Assembly (NCBI RefSeq): GCF_018613065.1
Contig: NZ_JAGGQW010000060.1
Span: 1 to 42,620 of the forward strand
Source of the DNA: Bacillus sp. ISL-7
GTDB taxonomy: Bacteria > Bacillota > Bacilli > Bacillales_B > DSM-18226
Direction of reading: 5' to 3'
DNA: 42,620 nt
The first letter of the stretch is position 1, and the number at the start of each line of letters is the position of its first letter. Positions 34,340 through 42,620 of this stretch are shown piece by piece. The notes beneath the pieces were generated by a model. That model saw only the letters and a program-made list of their open reading frames with translations. It was not told where the DNA came from and ran no database searches. The position numbers and the translations under genes are program-made.

Positions 34340-34793
34340 TTGTATTTCATCAGAGATGCTCTGTCAAGAGAGTGCTTTTTATTTTTTAATTCAAAGGCTG
34401 TTTTCTTAATTTAAGAATGTGATTGTATACCACTACATGATGCTCGCTCCTAAATAAAATGATTTTATTAATATAACTTTTAGTCTTCCACACATTCTAA
34501 TTATCTTTTTTAATAATAATTTCCAATCTCTTTTTTCGAATACAATTTCTTCTTCCACTAACCTGCTTCTTATCTACAGTATGATTTTCTACAGTATTCA
34601 ATGTAAGTAAAGATAGGAAAAATACCAGTTTTCTATCCTTGTAGAAGCATTATCAACAGTAAGTATTTATAGTTTTCAACGTTAACAAACATAGGGATAC
34701 TCTAGATAACTGCCCGTTAGTTGAATAGGGACAACTACAAATAATGCGTTATTTGGATTATTAGTTAATTACCGGTTGATAACTAGTGAGTCT
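34340..34793. other. Gene-free stretch
   Basis: About 450 bases without supported gene. Short minus-strand frames (for example near 34500-34650) have no start signal or recognised family. A CCCGTTAGTTGAA block at about 34708 is shared with 35450. Confidence 0.5.
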
Positions 34794-35351
34794 TTAGATA
34801 CGCTCTATTGCATTTTTTATCTTCATAAAATCATTACTGCTAACAATATCGGGATGATTCACTATGAGTTCTTCAACAAAATTTTGCAGCCCATTTTTTA
34901 ATCCTTGTTTAAAACTCTCAATCTCTATAATATTTCTATTGGATTGAGGAATTTTTTTCGACCGAGTTACTGTTACCCCATCGTAGAATGCTCCATTCTT
35001 CCAGCCTGGAAAAGTTGGTTCGAATCTACAAAGTGCGAACGAAACTAAATTTTCCCGCAGGGAAAACACCAGAGTTCTACTTGTTGAATCATCTTCAACA
35101 ACAACTTTCTCTTCCTCGTATAATTTCTGGGGCACGTCAGGTAACTCTCCAAGAAAAGTGGCAAGTTGACATACAAATCCTTCTTTTGTAACCCCTATTG
35201 GATCCTCATTTTCAGGATAATTATAATTGCTAAAAAATGAAACACCGTCAATTAATATGTCCAGTTTCCCCCATATGTCGAAGTGATGGTAATCTTCAGG
35301 AGTCATTTCATCATAATAAGGCATAAATTTAAAATTGATTTTACTAGTCAT
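34794..35351 (-). CDS. Uncharacterised protein of 185 residues (immunity-like context)
   Basis: Not recognised. The soluble, acidic protein starts MTSKINFKFMPYYDEMTPED and is rich in aromatic residues. Stretches with regular strands (TRTLVFSLRENLVSFALCRF) are followed by a C-terminal helix (SFKQGLKNGLQNFVEELIVN). It has no signal peptide or membrane segment. It precedes two other small orphan genes, one of the SMI1/KNR4 type common among toxin-immunity proteins, so an immunity role is possible but only by association. The start at 35351 has only a moderate upstream purine block (GGGAATGGAGC). Confidence 0.7.
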   Translation of the reverse strand: MTSKINFKFMPYYDEMTPEDYHHFDIWGKLDILIDGVSFFSNYNYPENEDPIGVTKEGFVCQLATFLGELPDVPQKLYEEEKVVVEDDSTSRTLVFSLRENLVSFALCRFEPTFPGWKNGAFYDGVTVTRSKKIPQSNRNIIEIESFKQGLKNGLQNFVEELIVNHPDIVSSNDFMKIKNAIERI

Positions 35352-35486
35352 ACAAAATAAGCTCCATTCCCAATATTATTTATCATATATGCTCTCTTAT
35401 TTAATCGCCTGACCCGTTAAAAAAGCGACCTTCGTTATTGAATTATCGCACCCGTTAGTTGAAGAAGATGGGTAGTACCGAACTGG

Positions 35487-35960
35487 TTAGATTATTACAT
35501 TCTTAAACAAAGAAGTAAGGTCTTCTGCTAATTGATTTTTTGAATAATCATCGTGGTATATTCGAAATACGCTTGGCTGCTTTGAACTTAGTTTGATATA
35601 TATAGGGTCACCGCTTCCGTGGGAACAACTTGCTAAAAAAACATATCCATCCTCTAATACCGATATTCCAGGTTCATATTTAGTGCTTTCATCAATTATG
35701 TCATCCACACCTCCCCATATAATATATGAAACCCCATCATAATCCTCATCAGGTTCATCTTCTTGGATTCCGAACTCTGCATCTATTAAAGGGACGGTTG
35801 TATATAATTCGATATACCATTCGGGCAATTTTATTTTAAGTTCTATTTCTAATTTTGCTAAATCACTTTCGGTTGCCGTTTTGCCAACAAAATCGGGATA
35901 TTTTAACTTAATTCTTTCTACAAGCCTTTTGGCTTCGATAATTATTTCATTATTTGTCAT
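35487..35960 (-). CDS. SMI1/KNR4-family protein
   Basis: From ATG 35960 (GGGAG eight bases upstream) the protein has 157 residues. SDLAKLEIELKIKLPEWYIE then LYTTVPLIDAEFGIQ and the end with DGYVFLASCSHGSGDPIYIK and IYHDDYSKNQLAEDLTSLF are characteristic of the SMI1/KNR4 (SUKH) superfamily, which is frequent among immunity proteins to secreted toxins. No toxin gene is in the window. Its job here is unknown. Confidence 0.82.
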   Translation of the reverse strand: MTNNEIIIEAKRLVERIKLKYPDFVGKTATESDLAKLEIELKIKLPEWYIELYTTVPLIDAEFGIQEDEPDEDYDGVSYIIWGGVDDIIDESTKYEPGISVLEDGYVFLASCSHGSGDPIYIKLSSKQPSVFRIYHDDYSKNQLAEDLTSLFKNVII

Positions 35961-36033
35961 TTTCCATACTCCCATTTCAATTTATCTATTTAGAGTTCGA
36001 TTGAGTCCAATAAAATCCTGCTTATCGCAATAA

Positions 36034-36072
36034 TTCTTGTTGAACTAAACTGCTTCGTTAGTGGAACAAGAA
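36034..36072. repeat. 39-bp imperfect hairpin element
   Basis: TTCTTGTTGAACTAA (36034-36048) pairs with 36058-36072 at 13 of 15 positions. Its core, ACTAA-loop-TTAGT, recalls the CCCGTTAGTTGAA blocks near 34708 and 35450 that lie between the neighbouring small genes. Confidence 0.6.
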
Positions 36073-36100
36073 AAAGAGCCGCAGCTGCGACTCTTTTGTT
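36072..36100 (-). terminator. Terminator of the MmcQ/YjbR gene
   Basis: AAAAGAGCCGCAG (36072-36084) and CTGCGACTCTTTT (36085-36097) form a near-perfect stem. On the minus strand a TTTTTC tail follows, 65 bases past the stop at 36163. Confidence 0.7.
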
Positions 36101-36162
36101 CAACCCAAGCACCCTTTAGTTTAAGTGTATTCTTTCACAATCTTTCCTTTAAAAGTAGATAA

Positions 36163-36507
36163 CTAACTCAATTTATTTTTTTGCTTTGTTAAGTTATAGC
36201 TTCGTCTAACTAGGTCGTATATAACTTCCCCTGGAATAGTACCGTCAAGAATAATGGAATTCCAATGTTCTTTATTAAGATGGAAGGCAGGAACTATTGA
36301 AGGGTAATTCTGACGATAGAAATCCAACCAGCCGTTTTCACATTTCAGGTTAATCCAAATATGGTCACCTCTTTTGAAAATCCAGGCAAATACCTTTTTG
36401 TTTTCTTTATGTCGCATTAACGTCCAATTCTTATCGCTAAACGGATAATCTTCATAAGTGTTTTCCAATTTCAAACAATAATTAATTGCTTCCTCTCTGG
36501 TTTTCAT
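36163..36507 (-). CDS. MmcQ/YjbR-family protein
   Basis: Starting at ATG 36507 (AGGAGTG upstream) the protein has 114 residues: MKTREEAINYCLKLENTYED and YPFSDKNWTLMRH, then KKVFAWIFKRGDHIWINLKC, then PAFHLNKEHWNSIILDGTIP with LVRRSYNLT. This is the full MmcQ/YjbR (CyaY-like fold) domain, a putative DNA-binding family of unknown physiological role. The frame extends to 36549 without homology. It is transcribed in the same direction as the two orphan genes downstream but has its own terminator. Confidence 0.85.
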   Translation of the reverse strand: MKTREEAINYCLKLENTYEDYPFSDKNWTLMRHKENKKVFAWIFKRGDHIWINLKCENGWLDFYRQNYPSIVPAFHLNKEHWNSIILDGTIPGEVIYDLVRRSYNLTKQKNKLS

Positions 36508-36591
36508 TTTTTCACTCCTACAACATTGGATGTATGCAATCCTCTTCAATTAATAACCCGTTGCAAATTTAGTTGGTACAAAATAATTTAA

Positions 36592-36702
36592 TCTAACCAT
36601 AAAATAAATTTCGTCACCCTCTACCTGCTGTATCGCATCGAATCGAAGCTGGAGATGGTGATTCAATTGATTCAGAATCTTCCTTACCGAATGAAGGCGT
36701 AA
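36592..36702 (+). pseudogene. YvrJ-family remnant
   Basis: The plus strand reads NFVTLYLLYRIESKLEMVIQ then LIQNLPYRMKA and a stop. This is the core of the YvrJ family (GFPxxVTxYLLxRIExKL), tiny proteins of Bacillus of about 50 residues. The first 10-15 residues and the start codon are missing. Confidence 0.55.
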
Positions 36703-36717
36703 TGTAAATCATGAAGA

Positions 36718-36750
36718 AAAGAGACTCTTCTCCACCGAGAAGGTCTCTTT
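36718..36750 (-). terminator. Terminator of the PTS regulator gene
   Basis: AAAGAGAC and CTTCTC (36718-36732, one bulged T) pair with GAGAAG and GTCTCTTT (36737-36750). On the minus strand TTTTCTTC follows. It lies 109 bases after the regulator stop. Confidence 0.7.
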
Positions 36751-36858
36751 CCTGCAACCAATCAAATGACATAAGTCGAGTTGATCCATCATAGGACTAT
36801 CCAAGTAGACTTTGGTGCCTATTTAAGATAAAACAGGAAACCTGCCAACATTTTCTTT

Positions 36859-38760
36859 TCAGTAACAAGCAACAAGATTGTCTACAAAACTTGGATAGTC
36901 TTCTGCGGTGAGTATTTGCGAAATGTTCCCATCTTCTGTCAATATGGTGGCGAGTGCATCGAACACTTCGTGAAATAGTTTTCGATCCTCTTTATTCACA
37001 CATAATAGTAAAACTATGTTTACGGTTAAATCGCCCCATTGAATTCCTCTTTCGCTTATCAAAGCAAACATGCCGGTCTTCTTTGCATTCATTTTGATCG
37101 CATGCGGTATTGCGACGCAGCCAAATGCCGTTGAGGACATCGCCTCCCGTTCCATGACATTCAAAACAAAACTAGCATCAACATAGTCATGTTGTTCCAT
37201 GATGTGGCACATTCTCGTCAAGGCGTCCTCTTGCGTCAAAATTGATTCAGTATTTTCAAAAAGCTGTTGGTCCGTCATTCTATTAATATTTTTCTTGAAC
37301 GAATCTTTCCGTTTCATTTCTTTCAGTTCACTTATTTTATTCGCAACCTTATTGATGTCTATGTTAGAGAAAAATGGATTAATTAACACAAACGGCACTT
37401 TTGGGACAGAATTCAGTTGCACGGCTGAGATGATGAGGTCGCTATTTAAAGCGCTTAACTCGCTTTCATTCGTCACCACATGTTGGATCAGAAGATCCTC
37501 CCCAAAATGTTTTTTCAATTTCTCCATCAACTGGACGTTGAAATTATAATAGAACGGGAACAGAATGGAGCAGGTAATTTTTGAATGGGCTTGCTTTTGC
37601 ATTTCGAGAGCGTAACCTAAATGAAAAGCAACAAAGGCAATTTCATCGTCATTCATCGTAAAGCCCGTTTCCTCTTTGATCGTGTGCGACACATGAACAG
37701 CACAGTCATAAATGGAAGGGGCATTTAATTTTAAAGCTGAAGTCAACGGATTTTTACTAGAAAAACGATTCTCCAATCGTATCAGCAGGTTTTTAATATG
37801 AAGGGTAAAGCGAATTAAAAAATCGGCGTCATCGATGACAATGTAATAATTAGTCTCCAAATCCTCTAATATCTTCCCCACTAAATTGATACACCGTATT
37901 CCGGCCACGTCCTGCAGTTCCGAAAGCTGCAGTTGCATGAAATTGATACTGGTGCCACTGCTTGAAATCAGCAGTCCAAGGTCGCGGATTTCACTCTCCG
38001 AATACTTGACCCCAAAGTTGCCTTCAAGACGACTGGCAATGACATGAGCAAGCTCATTTTCCTTCTCAAGATTGACTGCCTCATCTACCTGCTCCGTATA
38101 GCTAAACCCATTTTTCATCCGGTCAATCGCAATAGCAATATGTAAAACAATATTCGTCAGCGCATAATCATTTGTAAAGTAATGATAGGAAGAAAAAACT
38201 TCTGCTATGACATCACGGATATAGTCAATATCAAACCCTTCAAAAGAGGCTTTTAGCTTATCAATATCCAAGAAACTATCATTCGTCTCCCGAAAAAGAA
38301 TGGAGCTCATTAATTTCCGTTTATTTTTTTCATTTCCACTAATCTGAATGGAAGCCACAGACATCTTTAATTCCAACTCATGTTCAACTAAACGCTTCCT
38401 TACCTTACGTAAATCGTTCTTTAATGTGATTTCGCTGATATATAATTCATCGCTCAAATCATAATGATCGAGCGGCCCATCCGCATTTACCAGGCACTTT
38501 AGCAAGTAATCGGCCCGTTCTTTCGGAGATTGCGGGATGATTTCATTCGTTGATGCTAAAAATGGATTTAATTTTTCCAAGTCCACTTTGTAACCCTTTT
38601 TCGATGAAGTAATCAAACCTTCTTCCATGGAATTTATATCGGAAATATAGGTTTTCACACTCCTTTTTGAAATGCCAATCGTTTTGGCAAGTTGGGTTGA
38701 AGAAGTCCAGTCATTTTGCATACTTAAATGTCGAAGGATATTCCTGTATTTAACATTCAT
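36859..38760 (-). CDS. PRD-containing PTS-controlled transcriptional activator (LicR/ManR type)
   Basis: The 633-residue multidomain protein has an N-terminal HTH (about 1-60, STQLAKTIGISKRSVKTYI), a second HTH-like part (85-165), two PRDs (about 170-285 with VLHIAIAIDRMKNG; 290-395 with FVAFHLGYALEM), an EIIB-like domain (about 400-485) and an EIIA-like domain (about 495-633) with the phospho-His motif CVAIPHAIK. HTH plus PRDs plus IIB and IIA is the layout of DNA-binding activators, not of BglG RNA antiterminators. HPr and the operon's own IIB would control it by phosphorylation. It is divergent to the PTS genes. ATG 38760 or GTG 38763 could be the start. Confidence 0.9.
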   Translation of the reverse strand: MNVKYRNILRHLSMQNDWTSSTQLAKTIGISKRSVKTYISDINSMEEGLITSSKKGYKVDLEKLNPFLASTNEIIPQSPKERADYLLKCLVNADGPLDHYDLSDELYISEITLKNDLRKVRKRLVEHELELKMSVASIQISGNEKNKRKLMSSILFRETNDSFLDIDKLKASFEGFDIDYIRDVIAEVFSSYHYFTNDYALTNIVLHIAIAIDRMKNGFSYTEQVDEAVNLEKENELAHVIASRLEGNFGVKYSESEIRDLGLLISSSGTSINFMQLQLSELQDVAGIRCINLVGKILEDLETNYYIVIDDADFLIRFTLHIKNLLIRLENRFSSKNPLTSALKLNAPSIYDCAVHVSHTIKEETGFTMNDDEIAFVAFHLGYALEMQKQAHSKITCSILFPFYYNFNVQLMEKLKKHFGEDLLIQHVVTNESELSALNSDLIISAVQLNSVPKVPFVLINPFFSNIDINKVANKISELKEMKRKDSFKKNINRMTDQQLFENTESILTQEDALTRMCHIMEQHDYVDASFVLNVMEREAMSSTAFGCVAIPHAIKMNAKKTGMFALISERGIQWGDLTVNIVLLLCVNKEDRKLFHEVFDALATILTEDGNISQILTAEDYPSFVDNLVACY

Positions 38761-38814
38761 CACAACAACCGCCTTAATCTAGGGTTTAATAGATTTGAAC
38801 CACAATATATATGC

Positions 38815-38894
38815 ATTTGCACTATACCAGATAACTATTTGCACCACTATAGTGTAAATGGATATTTGAGAGTTGTCGAGAATCATTTTATAGT
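38815..38894 (+). promoter_or_regulatory. Sigma-A promoter with upstream activator site of the PTS operon
   Basis: TTGAGA (38866-38871) and TATAGT (38889-38894) with a 17-base spacer form a good sigma-A promoter. Just upstream ATTTGCAC (38837-38844) and GTGTAAAT (38852-38859) make a 23-bp inverted repeat, and a further ATTTGCACTATA lies at 38815-38826. An activator site ending seven bases before the -35 fits the LicR-type regulator encoded divergently. Confidence 0.65.
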
Positions 38895-38950
38895 AAGGAT
38901 AAGGAAATGATGGCGCTATCAAAATATGAAACAACGGAGGGAAATAATTA

Positions 38951-39259
38951 ATGGAAAAATTAAACGTATTATTGGTGTGTGGATCTGGGGCAAGTTCAGG
39001 TTTTATGGCGGCAAACATTCGCAAGGCAGCTGCAAAGCGGAATCTTGACATTACCATCAAAGCCCGCGGTGAAGCGGAAATTGAAAACTATATTGATGAA
39101 ATTGATGCGTTAATGGTGGGTCCTCACTTAGCTTATATTTTAGATGAAATTGAGGATTATATTGGTGATACGGATGTGAAAGTTTTACTGATGAAACCTA
39201 CCTATTATTCTACTCTTGATGGGGACGCTGCGTTAGAAGATTTATTAAAAGAATTCTAA
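38951..39259 (+). CDS. PTS lactose/cellobiose-family EIIB
   Basis: The 102-residue cytoplasmic protein has the phospho-Cys at position 10 (VLLVCGSGASSGFMAANIR), the P-loop-like site of the lactose/cellobiose family, and GPHLAYILDEIEDYI. It passes phosphate from EIIA to the incoming sugar on EIIC. GGAGG precedes the ATG. First gene of the operon; EIIC starts 26 bp later. As a receiver it also signals sugar availability to the regulator. Confidence 0.92.
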   Translation: MEKLNVLLVCGSGASSGFMAANIRKAAAKRNLDITIKARGEAEIENYIDEIDALMVGPHLAYILDEIEDYIGDTDVKVLLMKPTYYSTLDGDAALEDLLKEF

Positions 39260-39285
39260 AAAATTAAAAGTCGGGGGTCAAAAAA

Positions 39286-40536
39286 ATGGATAAAATGATT
39301 AAATGGCTTGAAAATGATTTCTCCCCTAAAATGAATAAAATTAATCATAATGTCTGGGTCGTAACCCTAAAAGATTCGATCATGCAATTACTGCCGTTTA
39401 TCCTATTAGGCTCAGTATTTTGTTTACTGACCATCCCAGGTGACGTCTTCAAAATTAATAACTACCCTAATTTTTGGACGCTATTCGGCTGGACCATGGG
39501 GGTATTATCCTTATTAATTTCATTCTTGATCCCATTTAACTTAATGGAAAAGAAACGATTGCGAAAACAACGCTTTATCGCAGGTTGTACAGGTCTTATT
39601 ACTTTCTTAATCATTATTACGCCCCAAGTCGTTGCCGATAAAACAGTTGGTTTTGGCCATGCATCATTAGGTGCCGGCGGTATGTTCGTAGCGATTGTTG
39701 CAGGTGTATTTACGGGTTGGATCATGGGACTATTCGGAAGTTTCTCTTTCTTTAAAGAAGAATCGGTCATTCCCGATTTTGTAAGAGCCTGGTTTGATGC
39801 CATGCTTCCAATTGGAGTTGTCATCGTTGCAACATGGTTAGTCGTCGATATCGTCGGATTTGATTTATACAACACGATCTTAGGCATCTTTATGCCGCTG
39901 TCAAATGTGATTGAAACACCATGGGGCTTCGTCCTTATAAGCTTTGTAACCTGTTTCCTTTACACAATGGGGATTTCATCTTGGGTGCTGACCCCAGTAA
40001 CGAAGCCCGTTTTTCTGGCTGCGATTACAGCCAATGCTACTGCAGGTGCTGCTAACCTCGTCACATCTGAAACCATCTTTTCAGCTTATCTGTGGATTGG
40101 TGGTATCGGTGCCACATTGCCTTTAGTGGTCATGATGGCCTTCTCAAAAAATGGAAAACTGAAAGCACTTGGACGGGCTAGTATTACCCCTAGCATCTTT
40201 AACATTAATGAACCCATTGTCTTTGGAGCGATTGCTTGGAACCCGATTATGATGTTGCCAATGTGGATCATCTCCCTTGTATTGCCAACCATCATTTGGA
40301 TTGGAACGAAAGTGATCAACTTTGCGCCTATCCCCAAGATTGTATTCGACTTATGGTATGTTCCATTTCCTATTTCAACTTGGATTACAACGGGAACGAT
40401 TACAGGAATTCTATTAATGCTCATCTGTTTAGCTGCAGCAACGTTCATTTGGTATCCCTTCTTTAAAGTGTATGAAAAACAAGAAATGAAGAACGAATTT
40501 AAAGAGGAAAAGGCCCCATTACGTGCAGCGAAATAA
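39286..40536 (+). CDS. PTS lactose/cellobiose-family EIIC
   Basis: The 416-residue membrane permease has about ten hydrophobic segments and the family motif FNINEPIVFGAIAWNPIMML (about 304-323), where NEP binds sugar. GGVSF-type gaps are absent, and the protein is full length for this family (about 420-450). It imports and phosphorylates a disaccharide such as cellobiose, or another beta-glucoside, together with IIA and IIB of this operon. The sugar is inferred from the GH1 enzyme downstream. Confidence 0.92.
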   Translation: MDKMIKWLENDFSPKMNKINHNVWVVTLKDSIMQLLPFILLGSVFCLLTIPGDVFKINNYPNFWTLFGWTMGVLSLLISFLIPFNLMEKKRLRKQRFIAGCTGLITFLIIITPQVVADKTVGFGHASLGAGGMFVAIVAGVFTGWIMGLFGSFSFFKEESVIPDFVRAWFDAMLPIGVVIVATWLVVDIVGFDLYNTILGIFMPLSNVIETPWGFVLISFVTCFLYTMGISSWVLTPVTKPVFLAAITANATAGAANLVTSETIFSAYLWIGGIGATLPLVVMMAFSKNGKLKALGRASITPSIFNINEPIVFGAIAWNPIMMLPMWIISLVLPTIIWIGTKVINFAPIPKIVFDLWYVPFPISTWITTGTITGILLMLICLAAATFIWYPFFKVYEKQEMKNEFKEEKAPLRAAK

Positions 40537-40558
40537 TCTTTTCGAGGAGATATAAACC

Positions 40559-42380
<1,822 letters not shown>

Positions 42381-42425
42381 TAAATGGGAATTTGCTTCTG
42401 AAAATAAAGACAGCATTTAGAAAAC

Positions 42426-42452
42426 GACCTCACTTCGTGGGGTCTATTTTTT
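42426..42452 (+). terminator. Terminator of the PTS operon
   Basis: GACCTCAC (42426-42433) pairs with GTGGGGTC (42437-42444), one G-U pair, loop TTC, followed by TATTTTTT. It lies 46 bases after the GH1 stop. Confidence 0.88.
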
Positions 42453-42530
42453 ACATTTAGTGAGTAAAATTCCTTCAATCTTGTTAAAATGGTCTATTAC
42501 ATCATTAAAAGGTTTATTTTGATCTTTCAT
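42444..42530 (-). CDS. Very small ORF of 28 residues, doubtful
   Basis: ATG 42530, preceded by AAGGGGTGG, opens MKDQNKPFNDVIDHFNKIEG and eight more residues to a stop at 42444. The start signal is good, but the frame overlaps the operon terminator and I recognise no family. It may be the N-terminal remnant of a longer gene. Confidence 0.25.
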   Translation of the reverse strand: MKDQNKPFNDVIDHFNKIEGILLTKCKK

Positions 42531-42620
42531 TCAACCACCCCTTTACTAAATTTTAACATATTCAGTCCTCAATATTGGCATTTTTTGTGCTTTTTTCCTG
42601 AACTCCCTCAGCTTGATACG

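Noticed and set aside
34700..36080. Integron attC sites between the small genes
   Set aside because: CCCGTTAGTTGAA resembles a core site only loosely; it breaks the GTTRRRY rule and no integrase or paired R and L boxes were seen.
39462..39887. Minus-strand ORF of 141 codons inside the EIIC gene
   Set aside because: Shadow frame of a clear membrane permease; no start signal.

Overview
The window looks like a chromosomal accessory region of a low-GC Gram-positive Bacillaceae bacterium. The DNA is AT-rich, ribosome binding sites are strong and purine-rich (GGAGG types), and GTG/TTG starts are used. The fragments of ftsW and pycA lie in the order known from Bacillus subtilis. The transposases, YolD, YvrJ and SMI1 relatives and the PTS genes are all of types common in this family. 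No rRNA, tRNA or CRISPR array was seen.

Layout. 1-3.0 kb: the 3' end of a gene, an intact-looking IS6-family element and a LysR-type regulator. 3.0-16.6 kb: an aromatic catabolic island, almost all on the minus strand. One block (8.3 to 4.4 kb) encodes a Rieske dioxygenase alpha and beta subunit, a two-domain extradiol ring-cleavage dioxygenase and an ACMSD-like metal-dependent decarboxylase, preceded by a broken SDR dehydrogenase. A second block (15.7 to 12.2 kb) encodes a semialdehyde dehydrogenase, a hydratase, a 4-oxalocrotonate decarboxylase and a 4-oxalocrotonate tautomerase. Together they fit this route: ring carboxylate, dihydrodiol, carboxylated catechol, ring cleavage, decarboxylation, muconate, 4-oxalocrotonate, 2-hydroxypentadienoate, 4-hydroxy-2-oxovalerate. 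The aldolase, the acetaldehyde dehydrogenase, the dioxygenase electron-transfer partners and an intact dihydrodiol dehydrogenase are not in the window. The upstream region of the dioxygenase operon occurs in four copies, two next to truncated second copies of operon genes, so this locus has been duplicated and partly deleted several times.

16.6-25.8 kb: mostly debris. It holds degraded transposases, a small CxxH/CxxC protein, a 3-hydroxyacyl-CoA-dehydrogenase-like enzyme beside a frameshifted GntP permease, remnants of DUF2798, nitrilase, extradiol dioxygenase and MFS genes, and one intact MBL-fold hydrolase. 25.9-28.5 kb: two drug-efflux-like MFS genes, one frameshifted. 28.6-31.5 kb: a second graveyard (resolvases, Lrp, MFS, S8 protease, kdpC) around an intact MBL hydrolase. 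31.5-34.3 kb: a compact set of MFS exporter, old-yellow-enzyme and ArsR repressor, each gene preceded by the same palindrome, so probably one ArsR-controlled detoxification regulon. 34.8-36.5 kb: three small orphan genes (unknown, SMI1/KNR4, MmcQ/YjbR) of a type often seen as immunity or hitchhiker genes. 36.8-42.4 kb: a complete PTS operon (LicR/ManR-type activator, divergent IIB-IIC-IIA and a GH1 enzyme). The GH1 enzyme carries Gln where the catalytic acid/base Glu is expected, the most notable single-residue observation in the window.
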